This document shows, piece by piece, positions 22,200 through 37,832 of a stretch of 64,000 nt of DNA. The notes beneath the pieces are model-generated. The model searched no databases. It was not told the DNA's origin and saw only the letters and a list, made by a program, of their open reading frames with translations. The stretch covers positions 5,886,048-5,950,047 of the forward strand of contig CM028336.1 of the NCBI GenBank assembly GCA_016647705.1, written 5' to 3'. The stretch comes from Eucommia ulmoides (lineage: Eukaryota; Streptophyta; Magnoliopsida; Garryales; Eucommiaceae). The translations under genes and the position numbers were made by a program. Each line of letters begins with the position of its first letter. Positions within the stretch are counted from its first letter, which is position 1.

Positions 22200-22715
22200 A
22201 TTTTCATTTCTGATTTCACAGCCATTCGCCCTATTCTTCCATTCTTTTTCTCCCTCTCCTTTTTTGTTCTCTCAAACTCTCCGTCTAATCTCTTTCTTGT
22301 ATTTATTTAATTGATTTGTATTGTTGTGATCCACTATTATATTTTAATTATGGTTATTGGTTAGAAACTTTAATTATGGTTTTTTGGTGGTTTGGTTTTG
22401 TTTTTTAGAATTTAAGTTTTATATTTCAGTTATATTTTTTGATTATATAGAAAAAAAATAATGGGTTGCAGTTTCGCAATTTTTGTTTTATTTTGGGTTT
22501 TTATATGGTTTCGTGGTTTTTGTTTTGTAAAAATTTAAATGGTTAAGTTTTAAAACCATTTAAAAAAGTGCGGTTTTGATTGTGATTTTGGTTTGATATA
22601 TTTGTAATGGTTTTTATTTTGGTTTTATATGAAACCAAATCGAAACCGAACTAGTGGTATCCCTACATGTGATGGACCTGTTGCTTCTCTTACTATTAAG
22701 ATAGATGAAATGTGT
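22200..22715. other. Gene-free T-rich stretch
   Basis: Positions 22320-22670 share wording with 30170-30280 ('ggttttatatgaaacyaaatcgaaacsgaac'), a dispersed repeat. No coding signal. Confidence 0.5.
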
Positions 22716-22718
22716 CAA

Positions 22719-23024
22719 TTGACTCATTTACAGTCAAAATTCAAACATCCAGATTTATGTGGCAAAAATTAAAATATCAAGGAACATTATGGAATTTCAC
22801 TTAAACTATATGGGTACAAAATGTTATTTATCCAAGAAAAAATATATAATTCGTCTTAGATTTATCACTGTCACTTTTACCTTGACCTAGGAAAGTTTCA
22901 AAATATGACGACCCACAATTTCACTCCCGTCCCCATATTGCGGTTGGACCGGTGGTGTGAATAATTAGTCTTCAGTCTTCGCAACAAGCAACATCAATTC
23001 CTGATGAGAGCTCAGAAAAGTCAA
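22719..23024. promoter_or_regulatory. Cluster of four W-boxes upstream of the CRK gene
   Basis: TTGACY cores at 22719-22724 (+), 22732-22737 (-), 22882-22887 (+) and 23019-23024 (-), all within 450 bp of the presumed ATG at 23169. W-boxes bind WRKY factors, and many CRK genes respond to pathogen and salicylate signals, so this is plausible regulation. Binding itself is inference. Confidence 0.45.
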
Positions 23025-23168
23025 AAATGGCTTCCATGACTTGTAGTCGAATTCTCTGTAGTGGCTTCGTTTATGATAAATTGGACATCTGGGTCTTTTT
23101 TTGTGATAAAATTGGGCAACTGGGCAGACCCTCAGCCTCAAAAACAGAGCTTGATTGTTGCAATAATC

Positions 23169-27357
<4,189 letters not shown>

Positions 27358-27639
27358 ATGACTAGAATTAAGGTTGTGTTTGGTAGCATAAAATTGAAAC
27401 CCCTGGAATTGGAATTAGAAAATGGACGTTATGCGTTCATTTTTCTGAATTCTAATTCCATGAAATCAAATGCTACTCAAGTATCCTAAGATGGTTTCTT
27501 GTATTTTTTCTACCATGTAATTATTGGCATAAAATGGTGATACGCAAGATTGTTCTTTTTAATTTATGATACGAGTATGTCTAAACAAGACTATTACATA
27601 CATTATTTTTTATGGCGAAAATATATTTTTAATAATTAA

Positions 27640-28105
27640 TACTAATCACCACAATAAACATTCATTATCATTGTTGCAACCACATCGATCTCTCTCTGTT
27701 GTCATCATTTCCACTGAATGCACCTGTCATTGCACTAAAATCGCCACTACGACTACCGTCACTGGAGTATAACAACCATTAACTGTTACAACAAATGCAT
27801 TGCCACAACAAATTTTACCACAATTACAACTACATTTGAGTATCACATCGAACTAATCACCGTCACCACTATGACAAACATTCGCTACTTTCGTCACCAC
27901 CGCCACCACAACAAACATTCAGTATCACCACTACCACCATCAGAACAACATTCATATCACCACTCATTCCACAACAAATATTCGCTATCACGGTCGCTAT
28001 CAGAAGTATTTGTTATCACCATCGTCACTATAATAACTATTCATTTCATCATCACCACAACAACAAACATTCATACCACTTTCACCATCATAATAAAATT
28101 CCTAT
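27640..28105 (+). repeat. CACAACAAACATTC minisatellite-like region
   Basis: A loose repeat built on 'caccacaacaaacattcrctatcacc' occurs about eight times just 3' of the CRK gene. Long open frames here are products of the repeat. Confidence 0.55.
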
Positions 28106-28180
28106 TGAAGGAACCGGATATTAAAACACTAAATTTGCGCAATAGAATATAAAAATAAATAAATCATAATTTTTATTATT

Positions 28181-28974
28181 CCAAAGCGGTCAACACCTAG
28201 AATATGGTCCGCTTATGTGACAATTGGGTCTTCTTGTTGAGATGGAGTTGCTGAGCCGGAGTTGGAGTTGAAAATTCTTCAAGTGAGTTGTAACTGGCAA
28301 CCTAGGGGATTGACTTGTTGAAGTCCAAAGTCTTGCCCTTCAAGAACCTGTACCTGCACAAGGCCTGACTGGGATTTGTCCTTGCGAAACCCTTCGGTGT
28401 GAGAATAGGAGCTCTGAGAAAAGATTACAAAATAGCGTCAAGTATGTAAAAAGCGTTTTTAGGCGTACATCGTGCTTGTATAGCTCTTGTTATATATAGG
28501 CGTTGAAGATAATCAACTTTACCTAATCAGGTCTAAACATGGTTAATTAGGTGAAACCATGTGTTTAGTTGATAATCTAAAGCGTTTAGGAGATAATCAC
28601 TGGACTTGAGTTTTTGGGCCCAGTTATAGAAGCCTAGGGGCCTCTGTTAGGCTCGTGGAGGTAAGCTGGTGGAGGAGTTCAAAGATTCGTGGAGTTTTGG
28701 AGGAGAAACAGACTGAAATAGCGCGTCAGTTGAGACAAATGATTAAGTCTCTGAAGTTAGCTGTCTAGAGGCACAACATAGAGTTCTAGGCGACAACGTC
28801 CCTGCAAGGCACACTGCTCCTCCCTAGATGCAAAGAAGATTCCAGGGAAGGTGCCTTGGTCAACATTTGCTCTTGTGTGGCAATTTGGATTCCTGAAGGT
28901 GGCTACATCACGGTGGTGGTGGACACGTAGCTGGAGCCCTAGTGCTAACTTGGTGACGCCCCAAAACACCCTCA
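28181..28974 (-). mobile_element. Family A gypsy LTR, copy 2
   Basis: Aligns along its length with 38739-39528 (roughly 80 percent by eye): 'ggtcaacacc', 'tggagttg', 'gaatayrgagctctgagag', a minus-strand TATA-like stretch near 28490, and an end CCCTCA at 28974. On the minus strand it begins TGAGGGTGTTTTGG. The purine tract to its right marks it as the 3' LTR of a minus-strand element. Its left TG end is missing. Confidence 0.7.
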
Positions 28975-28996
28975 TCTGTAGCCCCTAGCCCTAGGC
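28975..28996 (-). other. Polypurine tract of family A element
   Basis: On the minus strand GCTAGGGGCTACAGA abuts the LTR start TGAGGG. The gypsy element at 32338 has GTGGGGGCTAC at the same place, which supports the call. Confidence 0.6.
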
Positions 28997-29229
28997 GGTA
29001 AGAGAAGCGAGACGATTAGGGATACCAACTTCTGGCTAAAACGGGAGTCCCAGAGGCTTCGAGACAAGAAAACCAACATCAGTTGGTCCTCTGGAGCTTT
29101 CTCCCAACTAGAGGCCAGTCCTCCTAGTCGGCAGACTTTGATTCCTGCAGCGCCGACCTCCAAGTCAACGGAGCTCCTGGGAGGTGGGCATGTCATCTGG
29201 GTCGCCTTGCTTAAAAAGGGATACTACGT

Positions 29230-29910
29230 GCCCTACAGCCAGATAGAGATAGTATGTTAGGGAATCAACAATTTTTTTCAATTTTATGAAGCTCAAGTCC
29301 TTACGTCTTCTGGGCGACACTCCTGACGGGTAAAATTCTAAACGACACCTTTCGAGTCATTAACATATTCTGGGGGATACTAATTTGGGAAATGCCCCCA
29401 TATACCCACGTGCCAGGCAAAGTAGCATGTCAGGGCATTAGCAAATTTTCCCAATTTTCTAGAGTTCAAGCTGTCACGTCTTCCGAGAGAAGAAATTTTG
29501 GGCGGCACTTTTCGAACCAGTAAGATCTTTTGGGGGACTAATTTGGGAAAGGCCCCCATGTGCCCGTATTCCCGATAGAGATAGCATGTTAGGGCGTCAG
29601 AAAATTTCCTCAATTTTCTAAACTTTAGGCCGTCATATCTCCTAGGCAACCTTGTTGAAAAGGGCTACCATATACCTAGCTGCTGGCCAAAGATAGCATG
29701 ATAGGGTGTCAACAATTTTTCCAAATTTCTGAACTTCAAGTCGTCATGTCTTTTGGGCGAAGAAAATCGGGATAACCCCTTTCACCGACAGAATTGTGAA
29801 CAATGCTTCTCAAACCGTTAACAAACAATCTTGAGTGGAGAGATTCTAGATGAACCCTGACGGACAAAATTGTAAATGGCACTATTTGAATCGTAAATGA
29901 ATCTTGGGCA
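29230..29910 (-). repeat. Degenerate tandem repeat in presumed 3' UTR of the family A element
   Basis: The block 'agcatgtyagggcgtcag...aattttctaaacttcaagycgtcaygtctyc' starts at about 29254, 29427, 29585 and 29697 (spacings 173, 158, 112). Between blocks 'gggggactaatttgggaaaggcccccat' recurs. Position next to the polypurine tract matches the variable 3' UTR of Tat-lineage gypsy elements, a known seed of satellite DNA. Confidence 0.6.
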
Positions 29911-29939
29911 TAGACTGGCCTTCACCATGGAGAATGAGA

Positions 29940-30170
29940 CAAAAACAAATTCCAAGAGGGTACACGCAACGAACGGGTAAGGGAGTTGGACAGACACAAC
30001 CCCCGGGGGTGCCGGGCATGCAGGGTGGAAGTCGTACTGGCCGATTTGCCCGCGTCGTCGGCCAACAGCGCTACGGGCCTAGTGCTGGCCAGGGCCATTT
30101 TGCACCACTAATTTTGCCTAAAATTTCGACACTTTGCCCCCCCCCCCCCTCCCGAATTTTGCATACCATT
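29940..30170. other. GC-rich island and C13 run
   Basis: Positions 29990-30110 are the most GC-rich stretch nearby; I cannot assign them. A run of about 13 C follows at 30138-30150, a likely sequencing and assembly weak point. Confidence 0.5.
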
Positions 30171-30179
30171 TCACGGCTT

Positions 30180-31009
30180 CGTGGTTTTGGTTTAAGTTTG
30201 TTTTTTTTTTTGAAAATTCTTAAATGATTTTGTAGTTTTGGTTTTATATGAAACTAAATCGAAACGGAACCATTAACATCCCCAAGAGTGCATTAAATGA
30301 CGAATGGAATTAGGTAAAATGGAATATGATAAAGAATTGAATCCGAGAAGAAATAATTGAGAGAAAGTATGTAATAGATATACCAATAGAATCACTATAT
30401 AATTATCTTTCTTGTTTGTAATTGTATGCTAAAAAGAATGAAATGAAATAATATTATTTTATATATTAATTTTGAGATCAAATTCATTCATAATATATAC
30501 TTAATAATAATTTATTTAAAAATAACTGCGAAATATGATTAATATATGATGTGAAAAATGTTCAAAATATACAAACTAAAATTGTTTTGTGCTTAAATTT
30601 TTGTTTTCGCTTGGGAAACATAAGTAGATTTTTATTTTCAATTTTTTTTTGTTAGAAATAATTTTTTTTCCTCATAATTTAACTTCTATTTCATATACAG
30701 TATTTTTTTTTTCTAGATTCTCAAATTTCCAATTCCATTCCTATATAGTAATTTTTTCTGGTTCTCAAATTTCTATATCTGCTTTTGGAAAACAAATAAA
30801 TTTTTTATTCCTAATTTTTTTGTTTCTATTTTAGTAATAGTAACATATTTTTGTTCTCAAATTTATCTTTTTTATTTTTGGAACATGAAATGATTTTTTC
30901 GCTTTCAAATTTTTATTTTTATTTGAAATATAATTTTATGAACAAGAAAATACTATTTCAGGAAATATAAATAGAAAACTGGAAACACAAAACATGTGCT
31001 AGTCCAACT
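30180..31009. other. Gene-free AT-rich stretch
   Basis: Includes a copy of the 22320-22670 repeat at the left, then T-rich DNA with 'tttttgttctcaaattt' repeats (30590-30960), like 12940-13480. No gene seen. Confidence 0.5.
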
Positions 31010-31190
31010 GCAACTGTAATTTGTGTTTTAGTGTCGAACATTAAAAAAATGCAGAAGGTCCAATACACACACTTGTACTCTTCAGTCTTATTAAACATAA
31101 ACATCGGTTACATGTATCTAACTTATGCGTAAATTTTGTTAGATGTAACAATATTAAATGATTCCATCCTAAAAACATGGTTTTCTAAGT

Positions 31191-31225
<35 letters not shown>

Positions 31226-31400
31226 TGAATAATCATGTTTGCATATAACTACTATTAACGATTTGGTTTTAAATTCGAGAGATACAAATAGTTGTAATTT
31301 TTTTTGCATAAAATGGTTACGTGTAACTAATATTACACAAGTACATGTAGCATTGTTACATGTAATTTGTAATTATTAACTTGTAACAAATTTTAATTTT
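31010..31400. repeat. TTACATGTAA-rich repeat, copy 2
   Basis: Shares the 'gtaatttgtgttttagtgtcg', 'ccaatacacac' and 'catgtatctaactt' order with 1880-2140. Interrupted by a run of about 28 T (31196-31223). Confidence 0.5.
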
Positions 31401-31551
31401 GTGAAAGTAATATTCACTCTAATATGGATCACTCTCCAAACTCTCTTTATGCTCCACATACAATGCGTGAGCACTCGCGGGACTAATATAGAACCAAAAA
31501 ATAAAATTAATGGACTATTTGGGACTATTTACGAATTATACATTTATTTTT

Positions 31552-31722
31552 GGGTAAATGACCTTTCTGATTCCTCACAAATGTGTTAGGCATTCAGTTC
31601 ATAAGGTCCTTGATATTTTAATTCCGTTTCGAATTGGCCAAATTTATAAATTTGTTAGGTCAATGGTAACGGTCAACATGAAAATAAAGGTATTTTGGTC
31701 ATTTCGTGTCCAAAGTCAATTT
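31552..31722 (+). repeat. Left long TIR of a MULE-like DNA element
   Basis: Starts GGGTAAATGACC. Its inner part 'gttaggtcaatggtaacggtcaacatgaaa' through 'ggtattttggtcattt' is the reverse complement of 37660-37740. Long TIRs of more than 150 bp are typical of MULEs. Confidence 0.6.
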
Positions 31723-32337
31723 TCTCTATTTAGTCTATATTGAATAATTACACTTTGCACCCCTATATTTCATTTTACCTAAAACTAATTCAATGGGTCA
31801 ATTTAAAAAAATACCCAAGCTCTAAGGGTAGAAAGTATTTTTTTTACATTCCATTATACAACTTCATCTTCTCCACTTTTACTCCGGTGATCAAAAGCCT
31901 CCGCCGCCACGACTGATAGCCACCACCGCGCCGATCAATGTACTACACAAATAAAGGATCAAGGCTATCCAAATCCAGCAAAATACATTACTAAATTGCA
32001 ATAATCACCTGTCACCCCGTCAATCTCCAACGCCACCGCCATCTGCCGCTCGTTTCAATCTCCAACATCATCTTCCATCCATCATCCCGTTCAATCTCTA
32101 ACATAGTTGCCATTTGTCACTTGTTTAAATCTCCAACACCACCATCCATTCTTCACACCATTCAACAAAACAGTGTAAAACAAAACTAATAATATTTTCT
32201 AAGAGAAGAGGACCACACAAACTATCCAGTGGAATGAGGAACATCTAACCAGAAGTAGAAGAACATATTGCAACAGTGAGCTTATGTCCAAAGAAAACCA
32301 ATAGGAACTTCTGGTTGAAAATTTATGCTCACATTGT
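31723..32337. other. Internal part of TIR element, no gene
   Basis: Non-coding. Positions 32010-32165 hold three loose copies of 'caatctccaacrccaccrccatctgccrctcgttt', and 31890-31935 is CCGCC-rich. Confidence 0.45.
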
Positions 32338-32867
32338 TGATGAGGCCTAAATATGATTTGGTGGATCATTATCAACGTGGTTGAATTCTATTGGGTTGAT
32401 TTCGTTGACCAATACCTGCAAAACAAGACTTAGACACTGGGGATTGGGTTTCCGGTGAAGCCCTTCCGGTGTGATAATAAGTCACCGATATTTAGAGGAA
32501 AATATGCTTTGGAAAATTTAAAGTAGAATTTATACTGAGGTAGAATCTCCCTCTAATAAGAAGTGTAGGCTCGAGAAATTGGTTTGCTTGTTTTGCCCTT
32601 AAGCTAGGACTTGTCTTCAACTAGAGAGTAGAATAAAATATTTGTGTTTTGTAGGTAAGTCTTGATGTCTTATTTAGTGAAGAATGAGACCCCTTCTTAT
32701 ACAAGTTTCTTGGACCAATTTTGGAGTTAAATACTCATTTGGTGGTGAAAGTAGTCCACTACTAATTAGTTGTTAGGCCATTTAGAGTAGTGGTAGATTT
32801 AGTGGTCAAGTTAGATCATAGTGACAAATTATTAGAAAAATGTATCCATCAAAATTACTGATTATCA
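32338..32867 (-). repeat. Gypsy 3' LTR (left)
   Basis: On the plus strand TGATGAGGCC...GATTATCA. Aligns with 36444-36988 throughout ('tgtgataataagtcac', 'cttcaactagagagtagaat', 'gttaaatactcatttggtggtgaaa'). Confidence 0.88.
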
Positions 32868-32890
32868 GTAGCCCCCACTTTTTTTTTTTA
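32868..32890 (-). other. Gypsy polypurine tract
   Basis: Minus strand AAAAAAAAGTGGGGGCTAC directly before the LTR TG. Confidence 0.75.
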
Positions 32891-33479
32891 CCAGTCAAAT
32901 GGAAGAGTAGAACTTTCTCTCTATTTTTCTTGCTCCATACTAAGGTTTGTACTCCGTTTAATGGAGGTTGTATCTCGAACCTATGTGCATATTGAGGAGT
33001 GAGTCTTGGGGAACAACGAGCTTTCAAGGTCGATAAAGGACCAGGAAACCCTGAAGCTTGAGCTCGGGGCGAAGATGAAGGGCTTGAGACTCATATCTAG
33101 TCGTAGCTACTCAAAGGATTGAGCTCTTATTTTTAGAGTTTGAAAAAATTTCAAATGACATTCTTATCCTTGGGTCCATGTTCGGGTAGTCCCATTCATC
33201 GAGTCATACCCAAACATAAGAGTTGTTCCAAGAGGGTTTTTAGGTAATCTCTATACCACCCATTGCTGGGGTTTTCAAGGTCGATCAGAGGAGTTCGTCC
33301 TAGTGTCCTAGTTGATCAATGTAGCTTGCTTGCTTAAAATCTCACAAGGTCGGATAGGCCATGCCCAATTCTTTTGTGTAGTGTTTTGTAGATTTCACAC
33401 TTTAGTCGAGTAGTAGAGATTTGTAGAAAAATAATTTTTATTCGTTGCATAAGTTGAATGACTCAATTTGTAGATTATA

Positions 33480-34760
33480 GAAATCTACCCGACGTGAGAA
33501 AGAGGTAGCGGAGAGGGGATCTTAGCCTCTTAGGTGCTTTATTAAACTCTCCCCACTCTATGCCACTTCTCTTATTCTTTAATACTGGTTTGTTTCTATT
33601 CAGGCCTAATATAGCATGACTCCTTGGTCTTTTGTTTGGTAGCACGGGCGTGCCTTTTATGTTTAGAAGTCGATTCACCACCAAAAGCAAAACCTTCGTG
33701 TATAGTACGAGTGTTCTTCTGTACCCCAGGTGGGGGACACGACACCAGGTGGTGGAGGAAGAAGATATTCCTATCTTTTCTTAGTGAACCGTTCATGCAT
33801 TTTTGCCCCCCAAATTTGACATGGGCAGATAAACCAAAATGTCATTGATTTTTGGAGCCCCTAAATCGACCACCCATATTTGCTTGCTTAGGTTGATCTA
33901 ATTTTTTTGGTGGATCGACTGGTGTAACCGATGAGTGAAGCCGAACATGGGCGCTACGGGATGGTGTGATCATTGGTCGTTTTCCCAAGTCTTGAGTCCT
34001 TTGGAGGACTTCTTTGTTTGCTTCTTGATTGCTTGTCTTTCTAGCTCGAACTTCTTATGCTTCCATTGACCTGGTGGGTATGTTGAGTCAGTGTACAATC
34101 AATGCATGGAGATGCTCGGTTCTATCCCAGGTAGATCTGCATGTGACCAAGCAAATACGTCGTGGTTGGCTCTGAGGACCTCGATCAATTACTCATTTTT
34201 ATCTCCCAAGAGGGCCATATTGATCTAGACAATTTGATCTATATCGATTAGGTGTATCCAAACATCTTTTAATTCTTCATCAGGATGAGGTCATGATTGA
34301 CTTGACTGCTCGGTCTATGGGTCCAAGATGTCCTTTTTCTGGGGATGCTCCACTATGTCCCCAGGAAGGAAGTCCTCGTCGACCTCCTTGTCCTTTGATT
34401 GCTATTTGAGAATCTCTGTCTTTGTGACGAAGCACTCCCAAACTATCTTTTGGCTTTCCCATAGCTCTCCAATCCCGTTCTTCGTCAAGAACTTCAACAT
34501 CAGATGCTATGTTGAAATGATTACCTTTAAAGTGTTTAGGTACGACCTTTCAATGATTGCATTATACGTCAACTAACAGTCTATTACCCTGAACCACGTA
34601 TCGAATATCAAGTATTTTGGCTTCGTGTTAATTGTGACTTGGAGCATGGTATAGCTAAGCAGATACATTGTTTATCTTTGGAAGCCAACTAAGTGGGTCA
34701 TCATCGAATTCATCTGGTCGTACTTGATTCCCATTCTATTAAATGCATTTTAGTCTTTAT
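33480..34760 (-). pseudogene. Gypsy pol fragment (protease to RT N-terminus)
   Basis: Minus-strand pieces are recognisable: YNAIIERSYLN (near 34560; family pattern YNAILGRP.LN at the end of the aspartic protease), HLMLKFLTKNG (near 34490), then RANHDVFAWSHADLPGI (34177-34127; the conserved pre-RT segment of Tat-lineage elements) and STYPPG. Many stops and frame changes separate them. The reverse-transcriptase core, RNase H and integrase are absent; 33480-33900 no longer matches pol. Confidence 0.7.
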
Positions 34761-34925
34761 TTTCCTTTCAAAGTCTTCTTCTTCTTCTTCTTCTTCTTCC
34801 ACCTAGGCCCAATATACATCCTGTATAGCAATGAACTTGGTAGAGAGGGCGAAGCCGCAACTAAACTTTTTGGCAATGTATGGTGATATGTGTAATTTAC
34901 CTATCTATGTTCAAACCGAACTTGT

Positions 34926-36260
34926 TAGTTTTCGAGTATGTTTATTACGTTTTAATATGTTTTTATGTGTTTTTGTATAAATCAGGTGTGGGGGGCAAAA
35001 ATGGATGAAAACGGATCAATAACGATCAAATCAGATCAAAAAAGGTGGAAAAACAACCATGGAGGCAATATTCTGAAAAGCAGCTCACCACCGCAGTGTC
35101 CAGACCACCGCCGCGGTGGTAAATATACAGAGAAGGCCATTTTGTTGTTGGAAGCCCACTACCGAGGTGGTGAATCAACAGGATGTTTCCTATGCCCACC
35201 GCTTCTTCCACCACTGCGACGAAGACTCTGCCGACATGCCCACCGCCGCGGCGGTCACTCTACACCAAATTTAGATATGTTTTAGGATATTTTTGTCCCA
35301 TATTTTTTCTCCTCTCCTCTCTTCTGGCCAAAAGAGACCCGTTAGGGCTTAGGATATTTTAAAGAGAGCTTTGGGAGTGTTCAACCAATTTCGAAGGAGA
35401 AGAACACGTTGCGAAGAAGGAGAAGCGATTCTGAAGCATTTTTAGCGGCAAAATTTTTGGACTACGGCTAAGTTTCTTTCGTTTCTTCTTTATTTTCTTA
35501 ACTTTGGTAGTTAGTTGAGCATGTTTAGCTCATTTTTCATTGTATAAATGGTTATAGTCATGAGCTAAACGAATTTTGTCTAGAGATTAATATATTTTAT
35601 AAAATTATTGTTTCTTTGAGTTTGTGTTTCATTAATGGTTGTTCTTCGTTATTTTGATTGTGTTTACAGTTATTCTTTGATATTATGTTTGTTTAGATAA
35701 TTATAAAATACAGGGTTTGACACTCGGGAGAGATAACCCCATATTCGGACTAGGTTAAATACAACGCGACGATCCAATAACCCGGGAAAGAGTTGGAAAG
35801 TGTGCAATCAATGACGTTAGGGTGAGTCATGTGACCTAGCATCATTAAGATGTTAAGGGGGACTTCTTTGTTGACACGAAGTTGCATATTCACTCGTCTT
35901 ACACTTGGGAGAGATGGCAAGTGAGGTTACGAACCGAGATTGCCGGATAAGTCGAACACCGTTAATGTAAACTAAAATGAGACCAAACACGTTTTTGTAA
36001 ACAAAGTTAATCCTTAGGTAATCTTTTTCCTAAACATCTCATATTAGTATTAGTATAGTTTAATTAGTATTTTAGCATTAATATTAATTAATTAAATACA
36101 TTTTTAGCGCCTAGATAAAATTAGGTTATGATAATCGCGGTATTCGATAATAATCTCAACCATTCCCTGTGGACATGATACCCTTACTCTCCCCATCTAT
36201 ACTAAAACTTGATCTGTACATTTGCGGTGAAAGTGGCATGCGTAATTACGCGCCACCACA
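34926..36260 (+). mobile_element. Possible nested LTR inside the gypsy element
   Basis: A different sequence interrupts the gypsy internal region: 'cgccgcggtggt' repeats (35090-35260), 'cactcgggagagat' twice (35722 and 35905), and a 'ccattccctgtggacatgatacc' ending at 36161-36184 that is common at the 3' end of plant gypsy LTRs. Boundaries are not fixed. Confidence 0.35.
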
Positions 36261-36423
36261 CGATCCATGTCATGCAAGAATGGACACGTTCGCACTCCGG
36301 CCATCAAGGCAGCCATTGCCATCCCATCATTTAGTTATTCTATTTGATCGTATTCGTCATCATCCCAAATCTTAGAGTAACCATAAATGTGTTGTTAAAA
36401 TGGTGAGAAAGACAATTAGTCGT

Positions 36424-36443
36424 TCCCATAGAAGGCGCCAAAC
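36424..36443 (-). other. Gypsy primer-binding site
   Basis: On the minus strand GTTTGGCGCCTTCTATGGGA follows the 5' LTR, resembling the TTGGCGCCGTCTGTGGG site of Tat elements. Confidence 0.75.
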
Positions 36444-36988
36444 TGATGATGCCAAAATCTGGTTCCATAGATCAGAATCAACATGGTTGAAATCTGTCGG
36501 GTTGACTTCATTTACGTGTCCCTGCAAAACAAATGTTAGACATTGGGGGTTAGGTTCCCCGTGAAGCCCCTCCGATGTGATAATAAGTCACTATTATTTA
36601 GAGAAAAATTTTGTTTCAGGGAATTTAAAGTACAATGTATACTGAATTAGAGTTTACCGCCCTCTGTAAGAAGTGTAGGCTCAATAATTCAGCTTGCTTA
36701 AATCTTTCTTAAGCCAGGACTTCTCTTCAACTAGAGAGTAGAATGGAAGACTTGTGTTTTACAGAAAAGTCTTAATGTCTTCTTTGGTGAAGAATGAAAC
36801 CCCTATTTATAGGAGTTTCTTAGACCAATTTTGGTGTTAAATACTCATTTGGTGGTGAAATTAGGCCACTACTAATAAGTTGTTGGGTTGTTTAGAGTAG
36901 TGGTGAATTTATTGGTTAAGTTAGGTCATACTGGTAAATTAAGAGGTAAATGGTTAAAAAAATTACCCATCAAAATTACTCACTATCA
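36444..36988 (-). repeat. Gypsy 5' LTR (right)
   Basis: Partner of 32338-32867. Minus-strand TATA box TCCTATAAATAGG near 36806-36818. Confidence 0.88.
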
Positions 36989-36993
36989 ATTAT

Positions 36994-37659
36994 CAATGAG
37001 GTACTTCATCATCCACAACCTCCTGAAAGCATCCAACATACCACCAAGTCCAAACTCAAGCGCAACACAATAAAGGAAACATGAGGTATCGAAAATTCAA
37101 ATCTTCGATTTGAAGGCTTGAGGATGGATGTTGGGCGGTGGTGGTTTTGCTGGTTCGCATCGATTCAGTGAGCAGCAATGGAGATGGTAGATTTGGATTT
37201 CAAACTACGGAAAATATTGGTGGTTGTGGGTGGCTATGGTCGGTATGATGGGTTGGGTATCAAATCTAGATAGTGAGTAATATATTAGTAGAGAGAGAGA
37301 GAGAAAAAAAAAAGAAGTGATGGTGATGTTTAGAGGCGGTGGTGGTTTGAGTAGATGGAGATGATATGAGAAGAAGAGAAGAAGAACAACCATAAGGTGT
37401 AAGAGAAGAAAGAAAGAGAGCTGAAACCTTGGTTTGTTGTCACCGGTCGCCAAAAGAGAGAGGGGCTAGGGGAATGAAACAAATGGGTGGGATTGGGGGT
37501 CAGGGGCACGAACAAGTGAATAATTGGGTGTGGGGAGGGGGTTTGGAATAAAGGAATTAAAAATGTTTTTTATCCTTAAATTTAGAATAATTTACAAATA
37601 AACCATATTAAATTAGTTAGAATAAAACGATGAAATTATCCTTATTTTTAAACATGAAA
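36994..37659. other. Internal part of TIR element, no gene
   Basis: On the minus strand it is pyrimidine-rich and leader-like with runs such as TTCTTCTTCTC. Low-complexity open frames only. Confidence 0.45.
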
Positions 37660-37832
37660 TGACCATAATACCTTTACTTTCACGTTGACCGTTACCATTG
37701 CCCTAACAGATTTGTAAATTGGGCCAAATGGAAATGAAATTGAAATATTAGGGGCCCAATGTGTGTATTTTCAAATACAGGGTATCAATTGAACACTGAC
37801 CGCATTTATGAGAGACCAAATAGTCATCATCC
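37660..37832 (-). repeat. Right long TIR of a MULE-like DNA element
   Basis: Reverse complement of the left TIR, best over 'gttgaccgttaccattgccctaac'. Minus strand begins GGATGATGACTATTTGG. Subtracting the gypsy insert leaves an element of about 1.6 kb. A 9-bp target duplication could not be confirmed. Confidence 0.6.

Larger units (their letters stand above)
32338..36988 (-). mobile_element. Ty3/gypsy element (Tat-like), decayed
   Basis: A 4.65-kb element on the minus strand, with LTRs of 530 and 545 bp, a TGGCGCC-type PBS beside the right LTR and a purine tract beside the left LTR. Flanking 5-mers ATTGT (32333-32337) and ATTAT (36989-36993) agree at four of five positions, a likely old target duplication. 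Only pol fragments remain (33900-34760). It lies between the two long TIRs at 31552 and 37832, so it inserted into that DNA element. Confidence 0.85.

Noticed and set aside
17521..22210. Clean 5-bp target duplication for the copia element
   Set aside because: Flanking bases are ATTTCAT(A) and ATTTTCAT, only similar; not reported as a true duplication.
27566..28152. Small open frames after the CRK gene as extra genes
   Set aside because: Simple CACAAC/ATCACC repeats; no domain, no consistent frame.
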